In this document: in pieces, positions 17,310 to 26,440 of the stretch
How positions within the stretch are numbered: the first letter of the stretch is position 1
Layout: each line of letters opens with the position of its first letter
NCBI RefSeq assembly: GCF_011927785.1
Contig: NZ_JAATJK010000001.1
Coordinates: forward strand, 3,224,001-3,288,000
Direction: 5' to 3'
Length of the DNA: 64,000 nt
Source: Micromonospora profundi
Lineage (GTDB): Bacteria > Actinomycetota > Actinomycetes > Mycobacteriales > Micromonosporaceae
Position numbers and translations under genes: made by a program
The notes under the pieces: model-generated
Seen by the model: only the letters and a program-made list of their open reading frames with translations
Told to the model about the DNA's origin: nothing
Databases searched by the model: none

Positions 17310-18770
17310 TCAGATCGAGATGTTGATGGCGTCGGGGACGGCGTGTGTCTTCGGGCTGCCGCGGCCGATGCCGGCGTAGACCTCCGGCCGGGCCTGCCGT
17401 AGGTGTCCGGCCCACACCCCGCCCACGACGGCAGTGGCGGCGAGGATCGCGGGCAGGAAGAACGGATACATCGACCCGGGGGTGGCACCGAGCAGGGAAC
17501 CGACGTTGCCCACCATCAGGGCCAGCACCACCGAGCCGCCGAGCACGCCCAAGGCGGGGGCGAGCCGCCACTCCCACGCACCGGCCTGCGGGCCGCGCAC
17601 GCTGGCCGGGGCCGTCATCGCGGCCACCGAGGCGGCCAGCAGCAGGCACAGCAGGCCCATCGCTCCCAGCGTCGACAGCCAGGTGAACATCACCGCGATC
17701 GGGTCAGCGCCGGCCAGCGCGAACGCGCCCACCACCACGGTTGCAGTGCCGGTCTGCGTCAGCGACCCGCCGCGCGGCGCGCTGACCCTCATCGCGCTGC
17801 CGGTTTGCGCCAGGCCGGCGGGCAGGACACCTTCGCGGGCCATCGCGAACACGTACCGGGCGACAACGCTGTGGAAGGCCAGCATCGAGGTGACGATCGC
17901 GAAGATCAGGACCAGCTCCGCGAGGGGAATCCACCAGCCGCCGAGACGCTCCAACACCGCGAACGGCAGCCCGGCTGCAGGGTCGGCGGCCGCCTCGGCA
18001 ACGGAGCCGGGGCCGACCGCCACGCCCATCGCCCACGCGGCGAGCGCATAGACCCCGCCCAGGACGACCACTCCCCCGATGGTGGCCCGGCCGACCGACC
18101 GGCGGTCGATGGCCTCTTCGACGAACGAGCCCGGGGCGTCAACTCCCATGAACGCGGCCACGCAGAACGCGACCGCACCTCCGATGCCACTGACCGCCAG
18201 TCCCGAGGCATCGAAGCCCTCCCAGGACAGCCCACCGGCCGCAGGCTGTCCGACACCGGCCAGCACGAAGGCCGCGACGATCAGCAGCGACACCGTCAGA
18301 ACGGCGGCCAGCACCCGGGTGGACAGCACGATGGCCCGCACCCCCAACACCCCGACCACGGCCAGGGCGATGCCCGCCCACACCCACCACGCGCCGCCCA
18401 ACTGCGCGGCCATCGTCGCCCCGAACAGCCCGAACAGGCTGGTCTGGATGGCGTTGTACGCCACGAGGGCGACCAGCCCGGCGGCGACACCCCAGCCACG
18501 GCCGAGCCCGTTGGCGAGGATGCCGTAGTAGGCCGCCGGATGGCCGAGCTGGCGGGCCATCGCGGTGTACCCGACCGCAAGCACCGCGACCGTGCCCGCC
18601 ACCAGCACGAAGACCAGGGGCAGGGCCGTCGCCTTCCTGGTCGCATAGGTGGCCACGATGCCTCCGGCGAGCACCACCATGGGCGCCGACGCCGCCGCCC
18701 CGAACACCCACAACCCGAACGGAGTCAGCGTCCGCCGCGCGAGGGCCACCTGCATGTGCCTCGACTTCAC
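17310..18770 (-). CDS. APC-superfamily amino-acid/amine permease
   Basis: 486 aa with about 12 hydrophobic segments. The N-terminus has the APC pattern (LTPFGLWVFGAAASAPMVVL, then MARQLGHPAAYYGILANGLG). Later come AFMGVDAPGSFVEEAIDRRS and FHSVVARYVFAMAREGVLPA, typical of APC exchangers. Paired with a decarboxylase, such permeases often exchange the amino acid for its amine or import the substrate. Substrate not determined. Its ATG overlaps the stop of the 129-aa gene upstream (18767-18770). Confidence 0.8.
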   Translation of the reverse strand: MKSRHMQVALARRTLTPFGLWVFGAAASAPMVVLAGGIVATYATRKATALPLVFVLVAGTVAVLAVGYTAMARQLGHPAAYYGILANGLGRGWGVAAGLVALVAYNAIQTSLFGLFGATMAAQLGGAWWVWAGIALAVVGVLGVRAIVLSTRVLAAVLTVSLLIVAAFVLAGVGQPAAGGLSWEGFDASGLAVSGIGGAVAFCVAAFMGVDAPGSFVEEAIDRRSVGRATIGGVVVLGGVYALAAWAMGVAVGPGSVAEAAADPAAGLPFAVLERLGGWWIPLAELVLIFAIVTSMLAFHSVVARYVFAMAREGVLPAGLAQTGSAMRVSAPRGGSLTQTGTATVVVGAFALAGADPIAVMFTWLSTLGAMGLLCLLLAASVAAMTAPASVRGPQAGAWEWRLAPALGVLGGSVVLALMVGNVGSLLGATPGSMYPFFLPAILAATAVVGGVWAGHLRQARPEVYAGIGRGSPKTHAVPDAINISI

Positions 18771-19156
18771 CGCTGCCCCCGCTGCGTGGAGTCCGGGCAG
18801 CCAGAGCGGCGGCAGCCGTTCACCGGATGACGGTTCACGTCGGCGGCGTTGGCGGCCACGAGGTACACCGCTGTCGGCCTGACCGGCCCGCTACGCCAGT
18901 AGTCCCGGTCCCGGTCGAGCCGCCGCTGCGCAAGGTCGGCCCGAGGTGTGAACCCGAACAGGTCGTGAGCGCCGTCCGGCCACTGCCGCCGAACCGCGTA
19001 CCCCCACGCGTACTCCGTCGACGCCACATCTCCCACGCCTGCGGCGGCGCTAGGCGCGGTGGGCAACCGGGCCGACCACCGCCCGGCGTTCAGCCGCCTT
19101 GGTGGGGAGATGGAGAGGGATCGGGTGAGAGCAGACAGCATGAGGGGTGCCTCCAT
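18767..19156 (-). CDS. Small uncharacterised protein in amine operon
   Basis: 129 aa from GTG or ATG near 19156; a second ATG (MLSALTRSL) is an alternative. The region EYAWGYAVRRQWPDGAHDLF and GFTPRADLAQRRLDRDRDYW looks like a conserved small domain with several aromatic residues. No known motif. It overlaps the permease start by ATGA, so it is translationally coupled to it. Confidence 0.5.
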   Translation of the reverse strand: MEAPLMLSALTRSLSISPPRRLNAGRWSARLPTAPSAAAGVGDVASTEYAWGYAVRRQWPDGAHDLFGFTPRADLAQRRLDRDRDYWRSGPVRPTAVYLVAANAADVNRHPVNGCRRSGCPDSTQRGQR

Positions 19157-19236
19157 CGATCAGGGGTGCAAGGGTGGACTGCTGTGAGGTCAGCACTGGC
19201 AGGTGATCAACAAGTGGTGCTCGACAGACCGGACGG

Positions 19237-19929
19237 TCAGGGAGAACGAGGTGCTGCCGCTGCTGCGGCCCGACCTCGAAATGGCGTCGCGGAGCGATGC
19301 AGGCGCACCCGGCGCGGTAGTCCGCCGGTTAGCCGCTCGCCTGGCTGAGGCCGCCACATCCGCCACAGCGCCGGGCCGCCCGGCTCCAGCAGGATCGGTG
19401 AGCGTGGCTCGTAACCGAGCCAGGCGAACAGGTCCTCCCGAGGACGGGTGCTGCTGATCTCCGTGTACGCCGGCAACCCCTCCGCATCCAGCCTCAGGTG
19501 GTGGCTGACCAGCAACGCTCTCGCGGCACCGCCCCGCCCGGGGCGGGCCGCGACATGCGCGAGGTGGTGGTGTGGTGTGTGGGGCAGCACCGCGTCGACG
19601 TAGGCGTGCAGCAGGGCGAACCGGGGAGCGTGTGGCCCGAGGAGCCGATCCAGGTCGTACATCCACGTCGCAGCCGGCGGGGCTGGTTCCAGCCGCCTGT
19701 ACCAGACCGTCACAGCGGCCAGGTCGTCGGTGGTGTCGACCTGGCCGTGCTCGAACCCGTGTGTCAGCACGAGATGCGCATAGCGGTGCAAGAGGGCCGG
19801 CCGCTGGGCCACGTCCGGAACCAGCCAGGCTCCTATGGGCCAGGCGACAAACGCGTCCGCGATGACCGTCGACAGCGCCGGGAAGTCCTCTTCGACTGCG
19901 GGGCGTACCGCCGCTTCCACCAGCTTCAT
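19237..19929 (-). CDS. GNAT-family N-acetyltransferase
   Basis: 230 aa from ATG 19929, overlapping the upstream oxidoreductase stop by ATGA. It opens with AAVRPAVEEDFPALSTVIAD, the alpha1 region of GNAT enzymes. The acetyl-CoA-binding stretch is HHHLAHVAARPGRGGAARAL, a version of the (Q/R)xxGxG/A signature. It ends with AYTEISSTRPREDLFAWLGY. The last 25 residues are low-complexity Ala/Arg and may be poorly conserved. With the deacetylase-like enzyme at the other end of the operon it could form an acetylation/deacetylation pair acting on the amine. Confidence 0.72.
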   Translation of the reverse strand: MKLVEAAVRPAVEEDFPALSTVIADAFVAWPIGAWLVPDVAQRPALLHRYAHLVLTHGFEHGQVDTTDDLAAVTVWYRRLEPAPPAATWMYDLDRLLGPHAPRFALLHAYVDAVLPHTPHHHLAHVAARPGRGGAARALLVSHHLRLDAEGLPAYTEISSTRPREDLFAWLGYEPRSPILLEPGGPALWRMWRPQPGERLTGGLPRRVRLHRSATPFRGRAAAAAAPRSP

Positions 19930-21134
19930 GGCGCGTCCCTCGGTGTGCGGTCGGGGCCGGTGCCTTCGGCCACCGTGTGCAGCCCGAACGTGGACTCCAC
20001 GGCGCGTGCTGACCGGTGGCGGGACACCCACAGCGCCGAATCGAGCGCGCGCTCGAAGGTGGCGGCGAGGTGCAGGCTGTCGGGGGCGACCCCTGCCACG
20101 GGCAGGCGCTCCCGGGCGACCTCGATCAACCGCGGTGAGCCGCAGACGTAGAACGCCTGCCCTGGGCGATGGTGGTACAGGGCCACACTGAGCAGGTCGC
20201 CCTGCGCGGCCGGTTCGACGTCACGGTCGTCGGAGAACGCCAACACCACCGTCAGCCAGTCAGCATGCGCCTGCTGAAGCTCGTTCAATGCCACCGCGTC
20301 GTAAAGATCGAGGAGGGTGCGTGAGCCCACGACCAAGGTCACCCGCCGGTTGATCGGCGCCGCAGCCACCTGCTCCACCAGCGCACGCATCGGCGCAAGA
20401 CCGGTGCCCCCCGCCGCCAGCAGCAGGTCGGCCTCACCGGCGGCCTCCAGCGACAGCCCGACATCGAACGGCGGTCCCAACCACAGCAGCTCCCCCGGTG
20501 CCACTCGCTCGACCAGCACGGGCGAAACCGCGCCGTCCGCGAGCGCCCGGATGTGAAAGTCCACCGTCCCGTCTGAGCGAGGAGCGTTGGCGGGCGAATA
20601 CCATCGCCACTGACCCGGCAGCCGAGGTGTGCAGACCGGCATCGCCTGACCAGGTAGGTAGCGAAGGCGCCGCATCGGCCGGACGGTCAAGACTGCGACG
20701 TCAACGGCCGCCGCGTCGCATGCCACAACTTCGCCGACCGTCACGTGGGGACCATCGCCCATGGCCTCTGCCGCCCTCTCCGCCAGACGGATCGCTCGTC
20801 GGCAACCGCGCTCCCAGTAGGTCGCCAGCTCCGGCTCCCAGCTCGTGCCCGAGAATCGCCGCAGCGTGTCCGTCATCGCCGCCGCGACAACGGTCCCGTG
20901 GTACGGATACAGCCCGAAACGCCGGTGCATCCGACCCAACACCGCCAAAGCGGCCCGCCGACCAGCCGGGTCGCCCCGGCCCGTCACCACACGCCCGAGC
21001 GTCGAGAAGAACATCGGCGCAAGTTGTTGCGGAAGGAACCGCACGCTGCGGTCCTCCATGTACGACCAGAAGTGATCTGCGGCCAGGTTGTGCACAGCAA
21101 GTGCCATCGCCAGCGATGCCTCCGGGTTAGCCAT
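19926..21134 (-). CDS. Flavohaemoglobin-like protein (globin plus FAD/NAD reductase)
   Basis: 402 aa. Residues 1-125 form a globin domain with a candidate proximal His70 in LGRMHRRFGLYPYHGTVVAA. Residues 130-230 are the FAD domain with the R-x-Y-S motif RWYSPANAP (177-185). Residues 235-365 are the NAD(P)-binding part, LLLAAGGTGLAPMRALVEQV and FYVCGSPRLIEVARE. Flavohaemoglobins usually detoxify nitric oxide; here it is the promoter-proximal gene of an amine operon, so it may instead oxidise or hydroxylate a pathway intermediate. That alternative role is inference. Confidence 0.75.
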   Translation of the reverse strand: MANPEASLAMALAVHNLAADHFWSYMEDRSVRFLPQQLAPMFFSTLGRVVTGRGDPAGRRAALAVLGRMHRRFGLYPYHGTVVAAAMTDTLRRFSGTSWEPELATYWERGCRRAIRLAERAAEAMGDGPHVTVGEVVACDAAAVDVAVLTVRPMRRLRYLPGQAMPVCTPRLPGQWRWYSPANAPRSDGTVDFHIRALADGAVSPVLVERVAPGELLWLGPPFDVGLSLEAAGEADLLLAAGGTGLAPMRALVEQVAAAPINRRVTLVVGSRTLLDLYDAVALNELQQAHADWLTVVLAFSDDRDVEPAAQGDLLSVALYHHRPGQAFYVCGSPRLIEVARERLPVAGVAPDSLHLAATFERALDSALWVSRHRSARAVESTFGLHTVAEGTGPDRTPRDAP

Positions 21135-21672
21135 CGTGGCAACCGTTCCTCAGACGACGGTCACCCTGAGGCTGCGCCAACCGCGAGGAGCCTATGAACG
21201 AATCACGACGCCCCTTCGCCGATGCCCAAGAACCAAAGCCGACATGCTCACGGGCAGTCTGATCGCCGACGGAGTGGGGATTGCGGGAGCTGCCTGTCGG
21301 CCGCTTTGCCTTCGAACCGGCATCGATCACCGGGCTCAACGGCCTGGCAATTCCGTGCTCGGGCGGAACATCGCCGATCGGGTCGAACGACCGATCGTCG
21401 GCCGGAAGGAACCATTTTCTCCTCCGCATTCCACGCCACCCTTCTCCGCGATCGGTGCCTCTCAGCGGGGTTTCTGACCCGTCCTTGGCCAAGGCAAATG
21501 CCGACACCACACGAACATCGGGTTCGATGCGCTTCGTCGTACTGGCCACCGCTTACCGCGCCTATTTCCGTCGTGTCGGGTCTGCCGATGGACGTAGCGT
21601 CGTCGATAAACTGGGCCGACAGCAGGCGTGCGCCGTGTGCACACGCAGCTGCACACAACGCTTGGGGGCGAC
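21135..21672. other. Divergent regulatory region between amine operon and XRE regulator
   Basis: About 540 bases with no convincing gene; open frames on both strands are Arg-rich and lack domains. It separates the divergent starts at 21134 (leftward) and 21673 (rightward), so promoters of both units and the regulator's operator most likely lie here. I did not recognise a clear inverted repeat. Confidence 0.45.
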
Positions 21673-22890
21673 GTGGAAACTTTCGGGCACATGCTCAGGC
21701 AGCACCGCACGGCAGCCGGCTTGTCGCTACGAGATCTCGCAGTCCTCGTGAGGTTCCAGTACAGCCACATCTCGCAGGTAGAGCGCGGGGAACGTCGGCC
21801 TACTCAGGCAATGGCAGACGCGTGCGAGCGGGCCTTGGCGGCCGGGGGCGTACTGGTAGAGGCATACCGACGTGAGCAGTCAGGTGATACCGACATGCGC
21901 AGACGCATCGTTCTCCAAGCCATGAGTGCGCTCGCCGCAGCGCCTACTGTGGACCGGGTCGTCGGTTTGGAAGCGTTACGGCACGGCCTCGGCGCCGCCG
22001 TCGACGTGGAGCACGACGAGTGGACTGACATCGTCGACGCGTACGGCCGAAGCTACTATCAGCAGCCGCAGAGCCGGGTGATGGACCAGCTGGGCCGCGA
22101 TATGGCCGTGTTACAGCATCAGATTGCCGTCGATCGCGGCGACCGCCGGCCTCTGCTGCTACAGGCTGCCGGCCGACTATCGGTCATCATTGCTCTCGGG
22201 CTGGTCGCGTCCGGCCAGGTGATGGTGGCTCGCCGGTGGTGGCAAACTGCGCAGCGGGTCGCCGACGAGTCCGGTGATCCGGACACCCAGGTGCTCGTGC
22301 GAGCCTGGGACGTAGTGAACGGCTGTTACGACGGACGGCCTGCTGACCAAGTGGTGTCGCTGTCGAGCGAGGTGCTGCCGCTGCTGCACGGGCAAGCCAC
22401 CGCTGCGACGTGTGGCCTGCTCGCCGGACGGGCCCAGTCACTCTCTCTGGCCGGCAGGCACGCGGAGGCGATCAGCACGGTGGAACAGCTCGGGAGCATG
22501 GTTGAGCGGCTCCCGGCGGCGGTAGTCGATGACGTAGAGAGCTTGTGGGGCTGGCCAGAGCACCGGCTTCGACACACCGAGTCGTGGGTGTACACACACG
22601 CGGGCAACTACCGGAGGGCAGAGCAAGCGCAGGGCCGCGCGCTCACGCTGTATCCAGCGTCGCAGACGCGGCTACGCACTCAGGTGCAGCTACACCAAGC
22701 GGCGGCGCTCATCCGCAATGGGCATGTGCCGGACGGGCTGCGTCTTGCGGCCGACCTGATGGACGGGCTGCCGGCCGAACAGCACAACGAAATAGTTCGT
22801 AGCGTCGCCCGCCAAGTCGCTGCAGCCGTGCCCGAGCCCGAGCGAGGCCGGCCACTATACGACGATCTGCTCAGCCGGGTACGGTCCTGA
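21673..22890 (+). CDS. XRE-family regulator with TPR-like C-terminal domain
   Basis: 405 aa from GTG 21673 (VETFGHMLRQHRTAAGLSLR), with GGGGG four bases upstream. Residues 3-60 are an XRE helix-turn-helix: LRDLAVLVRFQYSHISQVER then GERRPTQAMADACERALAAG. The remaining 330 residues are a helical, TPR-like sensor domain (QVMVARRWWQTAQRVADESG, GRHAEAISTVEQLGSMVERL, GNYRRAEQAQGRALTLYP). This is a common actinobacterial regulator design. Divergent to the amine operon, it is the natural candidate for its control. Confidence 0.75.
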   Translation: METFGHMLRQHRTAAGLSLRDLAVLVRFQYSHISQVERGERRPTQAMADACERALAAGGVLVEAYRREQSGDTDMRRRIVLQAMSALAAAPTVDRVVGLEALRHGLGAAVDVEHDEWTDIVDAYGRSYYQQPQSRVMDQLGRDMAVLQHQIAVDRGDRRPLLLQAAGRLSVIIALGLVASGQVMVARRWWQTAQRVADESGDPDTQVLVRAWDVVNGCYDGRPADQVVSLSSEVLPLLHGQATAATCGLLAGRAQSLSLAGRHAEAISTVEQLGSMVERLPAAVVDDVESLWGWPEHRLRHTESWVYTHAGNYRRAEQAQGRALTLYPASQTRLRTQVQLHQAAALIRNGHVPDGLRLAADLMDGLPAEQHNEIVRSVARQVAAAVPEPERGRPLYDDLLSRVRS

Positions 22891-22951
22891 CTGCCACACG
22901 AGCACAACTCGCCGGCGCTGCCGCAAAGGGATCGGCCCGTAACATCCGGTC

Positions 22952-23482
22952 ATGCTCAGCTACACCGCTCACACTGGCCCGACCGCCAGCCATCTCTTCG
23001 GTCCTCTCGAAAGCCTGTACGCCCTCGTGTATGCGGAGCCCCCCTACAACGAGGGGCCGGAGCAGGTCGCCAGATTTCGCGAGGGCCTGCCCGGGGAAGC
23101 CGCCCGGCCCGGGTTCACGTTGATTGCTGCGGGTGAAGGTGGGCATCTGATCGGAGCGGCGTACGGCTGGACGATGCCCGCTGGCACCTGGTGGTCCCGA
23201 GCCGAGCAGGAACCCTCGCGCGAGGTGCTCGGCGCGGACAAGTTCGCAGTGATGGAGTGGGTCGTGCATCCCGAGCGGCGGGGCGAGGGCGTCGGTTCGG
23301 AGTTGATGCGGCGATTGCTCGCAGGCCGGCTCGAACGTTGGGCGACCCTCGCTTCGGATCCCCGGTCGCCCGCCCGAGCCATGTACGAACGAGCCGGATG
23401 GAGACAGGTTGCGACGTCGGTGCTCCCGTGGGGGCCGCCCATGGACCTTCTGGTCCTGCCCCTGCCGGTCGTCGACGTCTGA
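22952..23482 (+). CDS. GNAT-family N-acetyltransferase
   Basis: 176 aa from ATG 22952. The acetyl-CoA-binding motif is clear: AVMEWVVHPERRGEGVGSEL then MRRLLAGR (residues about 100-130), with RGEGVG as the Q/RxxGxG signature. ASDPRSPARAMYERAGWRQV is the C-terminal alpha4-beta region. Substrate unknown. It lies 60 bases after the XRE regulator and may be co-transcribed with it. Confidence 0.75.
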   Translation: MLSYTAHTGPTASHLFGPLESLYALVYAEPPYNEGPEQVARFREGLPGEAARPGFTLIAAGEGGHLIGAAYGWTMPAGTWWSRAEQEPSREVLGADKFAVMEWVVHPERRGEGVGSELMRRLLAGRLERWATLASDPRSPARAMYERAGWRQVATSVLPWGPPMDLLVLPLPVVDV

Positions 23483-23664
23483 CGCTCCGTTGGAACCGCG
23501 CCGAGGGTGCGAGGGTCCCCCGCTTCCCCACGTTCCTGAAGGAGTAATTGCGACCTCAGGCGAAGGGACGCGCGAGGCGGCGGCCGTTCAGCTATCTGCG
23601 ACGTTTGCACGATGCCGGTGGTGGCGCAGCTCGGTGGCCGATGCCACCACCGGTATCGCTGCTG

Positions 23665-24954
23665 CTACCGCTCTTCCGGGCTCGGACGGCGGCTGCTGAG
23701 CATGCGTACGGTGGTGCTCAGCTTGATCGGCGCGTCGTCGGGGCCTCTGAGGAAGGGGTGGATGTAGACGGGGCGGCGCAGCGATCGGCCCGGGCCGTGG
23801 GCTTGGTTGCGCCAGTGGCCGGAGACCCAGAACCGTATCGTCTGAGAACGCTCGTGGCTGCCTGGCGCCGGTCCGTCCGGGCCTGGGGTGCTGCGGCGAC
23901 CGCGGATGCGCACGATGCGCAGCTCGGGTACGGGTCGGTTGGTGCGGGCGTAGGTCTTGGCGACGGCTTTGTCGACTCGTGCCGTGGTGACGTCTGCGGT
24001 TTGCTGGGCGATCAGCAGCCAGGTCGCGACCAGCGCTGCCGCCGGATGGTCACCGGGTATCAGGTGCTGTTCGGGGAGGTGGGCTGCGCTCGTCGGGGCG
24101 AGCCAGCCGACCTGTTCGCGTAGCCGCTGCAGTGGCTTGCCGTGCAGTCCGGCGCCGACGGTGCGGTAGAGGACGACGTGCCATCCGTGGATGGTGTTGG
24201 TCCAGGACGCGGCGGTGAGCTGCCGAGGTGTGACTGGTCGGGGCCAGATGAGCATTCCGTCGGTCGCGGGGGTGAGGTCGCGGCTGAGGTGTACGTCGGG
24301 GAGCTGGGCTGCGGCGTGCTCGGCCAGGTCGGTGAAGTCGGTGTCGATCCAGTACAGGTGTGAGCGTTCGAGACCGGCGGTTATCTGCTGACGTGCGTCG
24401 GTGATTGCGAGCGTGGCGGGCAGGTTGTCGGTGCCTCGGTAGAAGCGGGTGAGGCGGTCACGGACCTTGGGCAGCTCCGCGGCGGTGATGGTGGTGGCCG
24501 GCCAGGCGGTCGTCGTGATGAGTGTTCGGCCGGGGAGTCGGGCGTTGAGGAACGTCTGGTGTAGTTCCTCGATTCGTTGTCGTGCCTGTGGGTGGTTGGC
24601 GAGGCCGAGTGCCTGTACGGCGCGGTCGATGACCTTGTCGTTGCGGCCGTCGTCGATGTGGGTGTGGCAGGCCGCGCATGCTGCCCAGGAGTGGCCGAAG
24701 TCCTGGACGAGCCCTGCGGTGGGGCCGATGGCGATGGCGGTTACCTCGCCGCCGCGCAGTGTCCAGATCGGGTAGGGGTCGCCGCAGAAGTCGCAGCTTC
24801 GGCGCACGGTGTCGAGCTGGCTGACCGGGACGGGCGCTGGTTGATGTCCGTCGGTGGCGAGGTGGGTTGGGTGTACGTGGGTGGGTGGCATGCCGAGGGT
24901 GTTCAGCGGGGAGAGGCAGGTCTGGCAGGCCATCTCTTCGGGCGGGGCGGTCAT
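23665..24954 (-). CDS. Conjugative-element protein with zinc-ribbon cysteines
   Basis: 429 aa. The N-terminal 100 residues hold several CxxC pairs (CQTC at 10-13, SCDFCGDP near 54, AACAACHTHIDD near 92), suggesting one or two zinc-binding ribbons. The rest is largely helical with no catalytic motif I recognise. It is the last gene of the leftward arm of the conjugative-element backbone and overlaps the GGDEF gene by ATGA. Proteins of this layout occur in actinobacterial ICEs and plasmids; function unknown. Confidence 0.6.
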   Translation of the reverse strand: MTAPPEEMACQTCLSPLNTLGMPPTHVHPTHLATDGHQPAPVPVSQLDTVRRSCDFCGDPYPIWTLRGGEVTAIAIGPTAGLVQDFGHSWAACAACHTHIDDGRNDKVIDRAVQALGLANHPQARQRIEELHQTFLNARLPGRTLITTTAWPATTITAAELPKVRDRLTRFYRGTDNLPATLAITDARQQITAGLERSHLYWIDTDFTDLAEHAAAQLPDVHLSRDLTPATDGMLIWPRPVTPRQLTAASWTNTIHGWHVVLYRTVGAGLHGKPLQRLREQVGWLAPTSAAHLPEQHLIPGDHPAAALVATWLLIAQQTADVTTARVDKAVAKTYARTNRPVPELRIVRIRGRRSTPGPDGPAPGSHERSQTIRFWVSGHWRNQAHGPGRSLRRPVYIHPFLRGPDDAPIKLSTTVRMLSSRRPSPEER

Positions 24955-25649
24955 GCCGTGGCCTCGCCGGTCGGCTGGCGCCGGTCACGGAGGCGAGGCC
25001 CGCGACGGTGGTGCTGTGCGGGCGGCATGGTCATGCCCGGCTGGTAGGTAGCGTGGCGGTTCCGGCCGTTTCGCTTGGCGTGGTACATGGCGATGTCGGC
25101 GCGGTGCAGGGCCACGTCAGTGAAGGGGTCGCTGGTGTCGACGAGGGCCAGGCCGACGCTGGCGGTGATGGTGACCGTGGCGGGGCTGCCGCCTGCGGGA
25201 GACGCGACGGGTTGGGCGATGATCGTGGTGATGGTGTCGGCGATGCGGTTCAGGTCGTCGGTGCGGGCCGGCAGCAGTGCGGCGTATTCGTCGCCGGCGA
25301 GCCGGGCGGCGGTGCCTCCGTGAAGGGCGGCGATGTCGGTGATGCGGTCGCCGATGTCGATGAGGAGGCCGTCTCCCCGGCGGTGGCCGTGGGTGTCGTT
25401 GACGCGTTTGAAGTCGTCGAGGTCGATCAGGGCGACGATCAGGGGCTGCGCGGGGGCGGTTTCGGCGAGGGTCGCGTGTGCGGCTTGCAGGCCGGCGCGG
25501 TTGAGCATGCCGGTGAGCGGGTCGTGGAGCATCGATCGGGTGGCGTCGGCGAGTTGGGTGCGGAGGCGGTGAATTGTCGGCCAGGCGGTGAGCCTGCCCA
25601 GGGCGAGCGCCACCATCGCGGTGGCGATCATGATCAGTGGTAGGGACAC
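24951..25649 (-). CDS. GGDEF-domain protein (diguanylate-cyclase-like)
   Basis: 232 aa from GTG 25649, with AGGAGG about seven bases upstream. One N-terminal transmembrane helix (residues 3-20, LPLIMIATAMVALALGRL) is followed by the GGDEF domain: HDPLTGMLNRAGL (42-54), ALIDLDDFKRVNDTHGHRRG (73-92), and the signature AGDEY at 118-122 instead of GGDEF. The first-position Ala is tolerated in some active enzymes; the final Tyr is unusual. The basic C-terminal tail (HHRRGPRLRDRRQPTG) lies outside the domain. c-di-GMP signalling encoded by a conjugative element is noteworthy. Confidence 0.78.
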   Translation of the reverse strand: MSLPLIMIATAMVALALGRLTAWPTIHRLRTQLADATRSMLHDPLTGMLNRAGLQAAHATLAETAPAQPLIVALIDLDDFKRVNDTHGHRRGDGLLIDIGDRITDIAALHGGTAARLAGDEYAALLPARTDDLNRIADTITTIIAQPVASPAGGSPATVTITASVGLALVDTSDPFTDVALHRADIAMYHAKRNGRNRHATYQPGMTMPPAQHHRRGPRLRDRRQPTGEATA

Positions 25650-25724
25650 TGGGTTCCTCCTTTGCAGGAGAACCCGGGACGCGATCGTTTCGAGGCGGCG
25701 CGTCCCGGGTCCTGATACGACGAC

Positions 25725-25745
25725 GGCCCGCCTCTGGGGCGGGCC
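25725..25745 (-). terminator. Intergenic hairpin
   Basis: GGCCCGCC / GGCGGGCC stem of 8 bp with a 5-base loop (TCTGG), between the small gene ending at 25908 and the GGDEF gene starting at 25649. It may terminate the upstream transcript or attenuate read-through. Confidence 0.5.
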
Positions 25746-25907
25746 GGGTTGCGGGTTCGTGCCGCTCTGGCTCACGGCATCGGTGACGACGAACCTCCCG
25801 AGGAGGCGTCATCGGGGCGGTTCAGTCAGCACTGCTCGTGGTGGTGTGCCTGCGAGTGGGTTGGAGCATCGGTGTGCGATGTGACGTCAGCCGACCGGAA
25901 GTTGGTG

Positions 25908-26186
25908 TCAGCGGCGCACCGGGTGCGCGGCCTGGTCGGCGCGGAGTTTGGCGGGTAGGTCGGCTGGTATCTCGGCGTAGGGTGCGACGGCTATCAGCAC
26001 CTCGGCCGGGTCGAGAAGCGTCTCGATCCGGCCGAGCTGGATGGTGTCGGGTTGGTGGTGAGGTTCGGTGACCGGGTCCCAGGTGAAGTCGACGACGGTG
26101 GCGACGTACGTGCGGTGGGGGTTCCAGCCGACCTGGATGGTGTACCGCTCGAACCCGGGTTTGGGTGTGAGGGTGTACAGGCTCAT
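25908..26186 (-). CDS. Small conserved conjugative-element protein
   Basis: 92 aa from ATG 26186 (MSLYTLTPKPGFERYTIQVG), with GGAAAGGA upstream. The sequence WNPHRTYVATVVDFTWDPVT and RIETLLDPAEVLIAVAPYAE is compact and beta-rich. Function unknown. A longer in-frame start exists upstream (26357), but that extension is low-complexity and the internal ribosome site is better. Confidence 0.55.
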   Translation of the reverse strand: MSLYTLTPKPGFERYTIQVGWNPHRTYVATVVDFTWDPVTEPHHQPDTIQLGRIETLLDPAEVLIAVAPYAEIPADLPAKLRADQAAHPVRR

Positions 26187-26440
26187 GGGTTCCTTTCCTG
26201 GGTTGCTGCCTATGCCCGGCGCGTCCGGCGCCCGTAGCAGGTCGTGCAGCAGCAGCCGACCTGGATGGGTTCTGCCGGGTGAGAGGTTCCTTCGTCGCGG
26301 GCCCACTCCCCCGTCGTGAGCCGCGCTGCTAGGCCCCGACCGGGTCTGCTCCGCCACAGCCGGAGCGGGAGCACGGCGTGCTGTTGCCGCCCCGGGTCAG
26401 ACGGCGAGCGGGGGTGCCGCGCCGGCAGGTGGGCCGATGC

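Noticed and set aside
17403..18830. Long rightward open frame antisense to the permease gene
   Set aside because: It translates to a low-complexity, Gly/Arg/His-rich sequence and exactly shadows the membrane protein on the other strand, a usual effect of high G+C.
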